A stretch of 5,642 nt of DNA from the NCBI GenBank assembly GCA_016203335.1, contig JACQNA010000042.1, positions 1 to 5,642 of the forward strand, written 5' to 3'. Positions 1 to 4,355 of this stretch are shown here, piece by piece. The stretch's first letter is position 1, and the number at the start of each line of letters is the position of its first letter. Made by a program: the position numbers and the translations under genes. Under the pieces are notes generated by a model. That model saw nothing but the letters and a program-made list of their open reading frames with translations. It searched no databases and was not told the origin of the DNA. Source of the stretch: Candidatus Woesearchaeota archaeon. GTDB taxonomy: Archaea > Nanobdellota > Nanobdellia > Woesearchaeales > JACQNA01.

Positions 1-1
1 C

Positions 2-277
2 CTGACGACGCACGCCCCCCTTATTGTCTTTGGCAGCTTTGCGAAGCGCCAGGCTGGCAAGGATTCTGATCTCGATCTTTTAGCAGTTACCGAGAGCGAT
101 GATTTTCCCTTTCACCTTCTGCCCTACAAAATCCACCGCCTTAATATGCCTGAGGCTACTTTTATGAAAGCGTTGCGTGAGCAGGAAGCGGTGATGAAGG
201 AAATTGCAGCGCACCACATCATTTTAAATAACCATTCATTTTACGTGCATACGATGTGGGGGGCGTATGGCAAATAA
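2..277 (+). CDS. Minimal nucleotidyltransferase (MNT) domain protein, 5' end cut by window
   Basis: The visible 91 residues form the core and C-terminus of a minimal nucleotidyltransferase of the pol-beta superfamily. In visible numbering, the motif VFGSFAKRQAGKDSDLDLL has the nucleotide-binding Gly-Ser at residues 11-12 and the two metal-binding acids at D23 and D25. The remainder (LPYKIHRLN, then a helix and HHIIL) matches the usual layout of archaeal MNT proteins of about 100 residues, so only the first helix should lie outside the window. Proteins of this family usually pair with a HEPN RNase and act as its antitoxin, in the best-studied cases by nucleotidylating or AMPylating the toxin. 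The stop codon lies inside the next small ORF (11-nt overlap), as in MNT-HEPN operons. I see no acidic residue where a third catalytic Asp often sits, so activity is uncertain. The domain call is firm; the antitoxin role is inference. Confidence 0.8.
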   Translation: MTTHAPLIVFGSFAKRQAGKDSDLDLLAVTESDDFPFHLLPYKIHRLNMPEATFMKALREQEAVMKEIAAHHIILNNHSFYVHTMWGAYGK

Positions 278-353
278 ACATCTGAAATGGTGTCTCGGAC
301 TCAAGGACCTGACCGCAGAAGAGATACAAATGCACAGAGGTCGTTTATCTTAA
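267..353 (+). pseudogene. Probable truncated HEPN-domain toxin remnant, 28 codons
   Basis: This short reading frame starts with ATG inside the 3' end of the MNT gene and begins MANKHLKWCLGLKD. From memory, that resembles the N-terminus of archaeal HEPN proteins encoded just after MNT genes, which often start with a K-W-C segment followed by a glycine-leucine-rich stretch. After about 14 residues the similarity stops, and a TAA follows 28 codons in. SRP54 begins 7 bp later, so there is no room for a full HEPN domain of 120 or more residues or its RxxxxH RNase motif. The simplest reading is that the toxin gene was deleted down to its first codons. It could instead be a random short ORF, or a leader peptide ahead of SRP54. 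The evidence is a short N-terminal resemblance plus gene context, so confidence is limited. Confidence 0.35.
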
Positions 354-360
354 GCTTCCC

Positions 361-1707
361 ATGGTCCTCGAAAAGCTCTCCCAGTCATTGCGCGACACGC
401 TCTCCAAGATAGCCAAAAGCATGTTTGTGGATGACAAGCTGCTCAATGAGCTGGTCAAGGACATCCAGCGCGCGCTCCTGCAGGCAGATGTCAATGTGAA
501 GCTGGTTTTTGCATTAACCCAGCGGATCAAGGAGCGAAGTTCGGAAAAGCTGCCCCCCGGGCTGACGAAAAAAGAGCACCTGATCAAGATTGTGTATGAA
601 GAGCTGGTTGCGCTGATGGGCAAGGAAAAGGCAGAGCTTTCCATCACCAAGAAGCCGTATGCAATTATGATGGTAGGATTGTTCGGCTCAGGAAAAACAA
701 CAACCATCGGCAAGCTTGCCTCCTACTATATGAAGCGCGGCTATAAGGTTGCTGCGCTGGGCTTGGATGTCCATCGCCCTGCTGCGCCCGAGCAGCTGGT
801 GCAGACTGGCACGCAGGTGCATATCCCTGTTTTTATCAACAAGCAGGAGAAAGACCCCGCTGCCATCTACCGGCAGTTCCAGGGAGAGCTGAAGAAATTT
901 GACATTGTCCTTATTGATACTGCAGGCAGGGATGCGCTTTCCGCAGAGCTGATTAAGGAGCTGGAGCAGCTGAACTCGCTTATCCAGCCTGAGCAGCGGA
1001 TCTTGGTGATCTCTGCGGACATCGGCCAGGCTGCGCAGCGCCAGGCAGAGCAGTTCCACCAGAGCGTGCATATCACCGGAGTCATGGTCACCAAGATGGA
1101 CGGCACTGCCCGGGCAGGAGGGGCATTGACTGCATGCGCAGTGACCAGGGCGCCGATCCTGTTTATCGGAGTCGGAGAAAAAAGCGCTGACCTGGAGCTG
1201 TTCAATCCCCAGGGCTTTGTGAGCAGGATGCTGGGCATGGGCGATTTAGAGGCGCTGCTGGAAAAGGCAAAAGAGGCGATGACTGAGGAAGAGGCAAAGG
1301 ACTTAGGCAAGCGCTTCCTCAAGGGCGATTTCAACCTGATTGACCTCTATGAGCAGATCGAGGCCATGAAAAAGATGGGGCCCTTCAGCAAGGTCCTGGA
1401 GATGATTCCCGGCTTTGGGCAATTGAAGCTGCCGAAAGAGATGCTGGAGGTGCAGGAGGACAAGCTGAAGCACTGGCGCTTTGCCATGAATAGCATGACC
1501 AAGGAAGAGCTGGAGGATCCGGATGTCATGAGCCAAGGCAGGATCGAGCGGATATCCAGGGGAGCCGGCGTTCCCGTTCCTGCCATCCGCGAGATGATCA
1601 AGCAGTACCGGCAGAGCAAGAAGCTGATGAAAATGATGAAGGGAAGCGAGCAGGACATGGGCAAGATGATGAAGAAGCTGCAGCAGATGCAGGTGAAGAT
1701 GAAGTAA
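361..1707 (+). CDS. srp54: Signal recognition particle GTPase SRP54 (Ffh homologue)
   Basis: This is the cytoplasmic GTPase of the signal recognition particle. It binds signal sequences emerging from the ribosome and 7S RNA, and docks with the receptor FtsY. All 448 residues are present, the usual archaeal length. An N domain (about 1-95) precedes a G domain with P-loop GLFGSGKT (106-113), DVHRPAA (136-142), DTAGR (186-190), TKMDG (244-248) and GVGEK (270-274). The Met-rich M domain runs from about 296 to the end, with a GPFSKVLEMIPG segment (340-351) and the RNA-binding helix-turn region SRGAGVPVPAIREMIKQY (399-416). The P-loop has Phe where bacterial and most archaeal proteins have Gln, and DVHRPAA replaces the common DTYRPAA. 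The ATG at 361 fits the N-domain start. No Shine-Dalgarno precedes it and no convincing TATA box sits about 26 nt upstream, so it may be read from a promoter near 321-331 or from further upstream. No 7S RNA gene was seen nearby. Confidence 0.97.
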   Translation: MVLEKLSQSLRDTLSKIAKSMFVDDKLLNELVKDIQRALLQADVNVKLVFALTQRIKERSSEKLPPGLTKKEHLIKIVYEELVALMGKEKAELSITKKPYAIMMVGLFGSGKTTTIGKLASYYMKRGYKVAALGLDVHRPAAPEQLVQTGTQVHIPVFINKQEKDPAAIYRQFQGELKKFDIVLIDTAGRDALSAELIKELEQLNSLIQPEQRILVISADIGQAAQRQAEQFHQSVHITGVMVTKMDGTARAGGALTACAVTRAPILFIGVGEKSADLELFNPQGFVSRMLGMGDLEALLEKAKEAMTEEEAKDLGKRFLKGDFNLIDLYEQIEAMKKMGPFSKVLEMIPGFGQLKLPKEMLEVQEDKLKHWRFAMNSMTKEELEDPDVMSQGRIERISRGAGVPVPAIREMIKQYRQSKKLMKMMKGSEQDMGKMMKKLQQMQVKMK

Positions 1708-1708
1708 A

Positions 1709-1735
1709 CTATTTTCTTGTATATTTATTTGTATC
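1709..1735 (+). terminator. T-rich terminator-like tract after srp54
   Basis: Starting directly after the SRP54 stop codon, the coding strand carries a run of T-rich segments (TATTTTCTTGT, TATTTATTTG) with no hairpin before it. Archaeal RNA polymerase terminates at oligo-T tracts without a stem-loop, so this is a likely transcription end for srp54. The next gene has its own TATA-like box downstream, which fits. Confidence 0.5.
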
Positions 1736-1761
1736 GCCTTAACACTCATCACCTTGCACGC

Positions 1762-1774
1762 CGCCATCATGGCG
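1762..1774. repeat. 13-bp palindrome CGCCATCATGGCG
   Basis: Two 6-bp arms, CGCCAT and ATGGCG, flank a single central C in the spacer between srp54 and the coiled-coil gene. As RNA it would give at best a 4-bp GC stem with a 5-nt loop. It lies about 45 bp upstream of the TATA-like box of the next gene, so it could be a protein-binding site, but nothing else in the window repeats it. Confidence 0.35.
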
Positions 1775-1818
1775 CAACGACCCTCTTATCAACTAATACC
1801 TTTTCCACAACCCAAATG

Positions 1819-1826
1819 TTTTTATG
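1819..1826 (+). promoter_or_regulatory. TATA-like box for the coiled-coil gene
   Basis: TTTTTATG is centred about 26 nt before the ATG at 1849, with a BRE-like CCCAAA just upstream. This spacing puts transcription initiation at or next to the start codon, as in leaderless archaeal genes. It also argues that translation starts at 1849 and not at the in-frame ATG at 1717. Confidence 0.5.
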
Positions 1827-1848
1827 CAGAGCATCCCTCTACCCGTTT

Positions 1849-2421
1849 ATGTTCAACAAAAAAGAGCTGGAAGTGGTTGCCTCGCAGATGCAGGGGATCC
1901 AGGCAGAGATGGCTTCGCTGAAGCATGCATTTGCCGAGTTTCAGGAGCAGTTTTCCAAGAGCATCCTCTCTTTTGATGACATCCATAAATCACTGGAGAA
2001 AATCAGGGCAGAGCAGCATGCACTGGTGCAGGAGCTGGGCATCCACATCCAGCAGTTGCAGATCAACCGGGAGCAGTTTGAGTCTGAGATCAGGAAGTTC
2101 CAGCAGGGGCAGCAGCAGCTGAGCAGGTCTGTCGCCGGCATCCTGCAGCAGGAGCTCCGGGAGGGGGTAAGCGAGCTGACCGGGCAGCTCAGCCATTACA
2201 AAGAGGGCAAGCAGAGCATCCAGGAGATGGTGCAGCTGGTGAAAGGAATGGGCATTGCTGCGCAGAAGCTCACTGATGTCAGCACGACGATCACGAGCGA
2301 TGATTTTGCCTTGACAAAATACGCGCAGCAGATCTCCCGGCTTGACCATGAGAAGCTGGAGCTGCTCAAGAAGATTGATGCATTAGAGCGGTTAGTGGCA
2401 AGGGAACGGAAAAAGAAATAA
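1849..2421 (+). CDS. Coiled-coil protein of unknown function
   Basis: This 190-residue soluble protein is almost entirely helical and rich in Gln, Glu, Lys and Leu. Heptad-like spacing of hydrophobic residues runs through roughly residues 6-125, consistent with a long coiled coil. A short break (about 133-150, GMGIAAQKLTDVSTTITS) precedes a C-terminal helix (about 155-190) with the pattern KYAQQISRLDHEKLELLKKIDALERLV and a basic tail RERKKK. There is no signal peptide or membrane segment, and I do not recognise the family. The start was placed at MFNKKELE because the in-frame extension back to 1717 has unusual composition (His, Thr, Arg rich), crosses the terminator-like tract and the TATA-like box, and is not coiled coil. 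A scaffold, tethering or nucleoid-associated role is possible but speculative. It is transcribed alone and meets the lipoprotein gene tail to tail. Confidence 0.8.
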   Translation: MFNKKELEVVASQMQGIQAEMASLKHAFAEFQEQFSKSILSFDDIHKSLEKIRAEQHALVQELGIHIQQLQINREQFESEIRKFQQGQQQLSRSVAGILQQELREGVSELTGQLSHYKEGKQSIQEMVQLVKGMGIAAQKLTDVSTTITSDDFALTKYAQQISRLDHEKLELLKKIDALERLVARERKKK

Positions 2422-2437
2422 ATAAAGAATACAAAGC
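2411..2437 (-). terminator. T-rich terminator-like tract after the lipoprotein gene
   Basis: Read on the minus strand, the short convergent spacer and the last codons of the coiled-coil gene give a tract of T runs separated by single A, G or C residues (TTTGTATTC, then TTTATTTATTTC). It starts about 9 nt after the lipoprotein stop codon. It suits archaeal oligo-T termination for the minus-strand transcript; the plus strand has no equivalent here. Confidence 0.4.
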
Positions 2438-2445
2438 ATATGCCC

Positions 2446-2901
2446 TTACTGCACAGTCACTGTCGCGCGCACTGTTCCTGCCTTTAATGATTTGACGGTG
2501 TATACTCCTGGCGTATTGAAGACATATGTTGCGCTTTTGCCGTTTGCCAGTGTGCCGAGGTTTGCAACCGTCTTGTAGGTCGCGTCATCATTCACCGTAA
2601 TGATATGCGCGGTCGCGCCGTTCACCGTAACAGCGACTTCTGTGCCTGCTGCAACGGTCAGCTCAGTCGGGGTGATGGCCCGATCCTGGATCGTGAGCGC
2701 CGAACCGCTCTTCTCCATCACCGCACCTTCTGTCTTCTCCGCGGCCATTTCTTCTTGCTCTTCTATGACCTCTTTTTCCACTATCCCTTTATCTTCTCGT
2801 GCGGGCATGCCAGTATCTGCCACTATATTTTCCGTATCAGCGGCTGGTTTGCATGCGGCAATCAGCACTGCAAACAGCACCAAAGCAATATACGCTCTCA
2901 C
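2446..2901 (-). CDS. Predicted secreted lipoprotein with a cupredoxin-like domain
   Basis: This 151-residue protein has a signal peptide (MRAYIALVLFAVLIAAC) ending in a lipobox, L13-I-A-A-C17, so Cys17 would be the lipidated anchor on the outer face of the membrane. Residues about 18-65 form an acidic, Glu-rich linker. Residues about 70-150 look like a small cupredoxin-type beta sandwich: TPTELTVAAGTEVAVTVNG, then AHIITVND with H99, a GTLANGKSATYVF segment, and PGVYTVKSLKAGTVRATVTV at 131-150. In copper-binding relatives that last stretch normally reads like Y-x-C-x-x-H-x-x-M. Here Cys, His and Met are all absent, so the fold may be kept without a copper site. The start is GTG, chosen because GAGGTGAT sits 3 nt upstream, the clearest Shine-Dalgarno in the window. 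A role in electron transfer, adhesion or substrate binding cannot be decided. Confidence 0.85.
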   Translation of the reverse strand: MRAYIALVLFAVLIAACKPAADTENIVADTGMPAREDKGIVEKEVIEEQEEMAAEKTEGAVMEKSGSALTIQDRAITPTELTVAAGTEVAVTVNGATAHIITVNDDATYKTVANLGTLANGKSATYVFNTPGVYTVKSLKAGTVRATVTVQ

Positions 2902-2904
2902 GGT

Positions 2905-2912
2905 ATCACCTC
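2905..2912 (-). promoter_or_regulatory. Strong Shine-Dalgarno before the lipoprotein GTG start
   Basis: On the minus strand GAGGTGAT lies 3 nt before the GTG at 2901. It matches the expected 3' end of archaeal 16S rRNA over 8 nt. The ATG a few bases further upstream is followed almost at once by an in-frame TGA, so GTG is the sensible start. Confidence 0.65.
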
Positions 2913-2934
2913 ATTCCTGCAGAAAATTCCGCAG

Positions 2935-2942
2935 TATTTAAG
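2935..2942 (-). promoter_or_regulatory. TATA-like box for the lipoprotein gene
   Basis: The minus strand reads CTTAAATA here. Initiation about 26 nt downstream would fall near 2912, giving a short leader of roughly 11 nt that includes the Shine-Dalgarno. It is divergent from the hicB promoter about 35 bp away. Confidence 0.45.
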
Positions 2943-2971
2943 GCTTGGCATATCTCGGCTGCCTGCCGTTA

Positions 2972-2982
2972 AATATATAAAG
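2972..2982 (+). promoter_or_regulatory. TATA box for hicBA
   Basis: AATATATAAAG is centred about 28 nt before the hicB ATG, predicting a leaderless or nearly leaderless transcript. GGGTTTGCCC, a small inverted repeat with 3-bp arms, follows at 2982-2991 near the expected initiation region and could be an operator half-site, though it is short. Confidence 0.55.
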
Positions 2983-3004
2983 GGTTTGCCCATTTACTTT
3001 CCCT

Positions 3005-3205
3005 ATGGAAATTAAGGTAGTGCTTGAAAAACAGAAGGAAGGGGGGTATACTGTTTATGCACCTTCTCTCCCCGGCTGTATTTCCCAAGGAGAAACGAGG
3101 AAGGAAGCGTTAGCGAACATCAGGGAAGCGATAGAGTTATACCTTGAAACTGACGCAAATGAGATGATGAGATATGAAGGAGAGCTTGCAGAAGTAAAGA
3201 TATGA
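3005..3205 (+). CDS. hicB: HicB-like antitoxin (short form)
   Basis: This 66-residue protein has the HicB N-terminal fold (partial RNase H-like): MEIKVVLEKQKEGGYTVYAP, then the hallmark SLPGCISQGETRKEALANIREAIELYLE at about residues 21-48. The G-Y-x-V-x-x-P-x-L-P-G-C pattern followed by a helix starting at KEALANI is typical. HicB proteins bind and inhibit the HicA mRNA interferase. The protein ends soon after the helix, so it lacks the C-terminal helix-turn-helix or ribbon-helix-helix that longer HicB proteins use to repress their own operon. Short forms like this are common in archaea and some bacteria. Its stop overlaps the hicA start by 4 nt (ATGA), so the two are translationally coupled, with antitoxin first. 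The only TATA-like box for the pair is upstream of this gene. Confidence 0.92.
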   Translation: MEIKVVLEKQKEGGYTVYAPSLPGCISQGETRKEALANIREAIELYLETDANEMMRYEGELAEVKI

Positions 3206-3417
3206 AGCTACCTCAATGTTCTGGAAAGGAAATTGTCAAGATTCTCTGCCGGCAGGGTTTTGTTGTTGTTCGGCAAAGGGGCTCGCATGTACGGCTGGAA
3301 AAGAACACCCCTGATGGCACTACGAAAATCACCGTGCCAATTCACTCCCTTCTAAAAAAGGGCACTTTACATCAAATCATTAAATCTTCTGGTTTACGGG
3401 AAGAAGATTTTATATAA
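3202..3417 (+). CDS. hicA: HicA-like mRNA interferase toxin
   Basis: This 71-residue protein has the compact double-stranded-RNA-binding-like fold of HicA. LPQCSGKEIVKILCRQGFVVVRQRGSHVRLEK holds the catalytic histidine, H29, in the G-S-H motif. The second hallmark is ITVPIHSLLKKGTLHQIIKSSGLREEDF, with the V-P-x-H segment at residues 45-48 and the terminal helix. Family members cleave mRNA and other RNAs in a translation-independent way and stall growth until HicB neutralises them. The length is normal and no motif is broken, so the toxin looks intact. There is no Shine-Dalgarno; translation probably depends on reinitiation from hicB through the ATGA overlap. Activity in this organism is inference. 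Confidence 0.93.
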   Translation: MKLPQCSGKEIVKILCRQGFVVVRQRGSHVRLEKNTPDGTTKITVPIHSLLKKGTLHQIIKSSGLREEDFI

Positions 3418-3439
3418 TCCCATTGCCTTCATCGGAAAT

Positions 3440-3450
3440 ATTATAAATAA
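3440..3450 (+). promoter_or_regulatory. TATA box for methionyl aminopeptidase
   Basis: The stretch ATTATAAATAA, with a BRE-like CGGAAAT upstream, is centred about 26 nt before the ATG at 3471. No Shine-Dalgarno lies between them, so a leaderless transcript separate from hicBA is likely. Confidence 0.55.
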
Positions 3451-3470
3451 AACAAAAAAACATTTACCTC

Positions 3471-4355
3471 ATGGACACTATTGCTCCCTGGCGGAAGGCA
3501 GGCAGGATCGCTGCAGCATCGCTTGCGTACGGCGCTGCCCTGATCAAACAAGGGGTTTTGCTGCTTGAGGTGACCGAGCAGGTAGAGGCAAAGATTGCAG
3601 CGCTTGGAGGCATGCCTGCGTTCCCTGTCCAGATCTCCTGCAACCAGATCGCTGCGCATTACTGCGCGGTGAGCAGCGACCAGACTCTGCTCACTGACCA
3701 ATTAGTTTCACTGGATGTCGGGGTGCACGTGGATGGCTGCATTGGCGATACTGCAGTGACTGTTGACCTTTCCGGCAATTATGACAACCTTGTCCAGGCA
3801 TCACGCACTGCCCTGGACCATGCAATCCAGGGGTTCCGTGAGCAGAAATCATTAGGGGAGATCGGCAGGATTGTCCAGGACACTATCCAGGGATTTGGCT
3901 TTGCGCCGGTCAGAAACCTCTCCGGGCACGGGCTGCTTCCCTTTCAGGTGCACACCGCTCCCACCATCCCGAACTATGACAACGGGGATCCTACCATTAT
4001 CAAGGACATGGTGTTTGCAGTCGAGCCGTTTGCCAGCACAGGCAGCGGAATTATCCATGAGGCAGGAGAAGCAACCATATTCTCATTGGACAAGAAAAAG
4101 CCAGTGCGCAGCCCGATGAGCAGGAAAATCCTCCAGGAGATGGAATCCTACCAGGGACTGCCCTTCTGCACCCGCTGGCTGGAGAAGAAATTCCCCAAGG
4201 GATATGTTGCGCTTGCGCTGAAAGAAATGCGGAACCTGGAGATGCTCACCGCATATCCGCCGCTTCCTGACGTGGGCAAGGGCATGGTGAGCCAGGCAGA
4301 GCATACGCTGTTTATTGATGAGAGCGGAAAGGTTGAGGTGCTTACTGCAATATAG
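3471..4355 (+). CDS. map: Type II methionyl aminopeptidase
   Basis: This cytoplasmic metalloprotease removes the initiator methionine from nascent proteins. The 294 residues match the usual length of archaeal MetAP2-class enzymes. All five metal ligands of the pita-bread fold are visible: D82 (LDVGVHVDG), D93 (IGDTAVTV), H153 (SGHG), E185 (AVEPF) and E277 (SQAEHT). The substrate-pocket histidines H63 (QIAAHY) and H161 (FQVHT) are also present. These positions correspond closely to the Pyrococcus furiosus enzyme. The class II insertion, a helical subdomain between the H153/E185 region and the last glutamate, lies at about residues 205-265 (MSRKILQEM through LEMLTAYPPLP), which separates it from bacterial type I. 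The start is fixed by the TATA box 26 nt upstream and by the N-terminal helix WRKAGRIAAASL. The last 14 bp overlap the convergent gene on the other strand. Confidence 0.96.
   Translation: MDTIAPWRKAGRIAAASLAYGAALIKQGVLLLEVTEQVEAKIAALGGMPAFPVQISCNQIAAHYCAVSSDQTLLTDQLVSLDVGVHVDGCIGDTAVTVDLSGNYDNLVQASRTALDHAIQGFREQKSLGEIGRIVQDTIQGFGFAPVRNLSGHGLLPFQVHTAPTIPNYDNGDPTIIKDMVFAVEPFASTGSGIIHEAGEATIFSLDKKKPVRSPMSRKILQEMESYQGLPFCTRWLEKKFPKGYVALALKEMRNLEMLTAYPPLPDVGKGMVSQAEHTLFIDESGKVEVLTAI

Noticed and set aside
345..713. Minus-strand open frame of 122 codons over the srp54 start
   Set aside because: It is Ser-rich, antisense to the N and G domains of SRP54, and shows no recognisable domain.
688..1770. 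Long open frames on the minus strand opposite srp54 (688-1071, 867-1334, 1303-1770)
   Set aside because: They are antisense to a clearly conserved gene, have low-complexity compositions (Leu/His-rich or Ser-rich) and no promoter or start signals of their own. The codon bias of srp54 explains them.
1717..1848. N-terminal extension of the coiled-coil gene to the in-frame ATG at 1717
   Set aside because: It would translate the terminator-like tract and the TATA-like box, and its His/Thr/Arg-rich composition differs from the rest. ATG 1849 has a TATA-like box at leaderless spacing.
1990..2349. Minus-strand open frame opposite the coiled-coil gene
   Set aside because: Its Leu-rich run is what the complement of Gln/Glu/Lys codons (CAG, GAG, AAG) gives. 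It has no independent support.
2600..3015. Plus-strand open frames opposite the lipoprotein gene (2600-2941 and 2605-3015)
   Set aside because: They are antisense to a gene with a signal peptide, lipobox and strong Shine-Dalgarno. Their Cys/His or Ser-rich compositions are shadows, and one runs through the hicB promoter.
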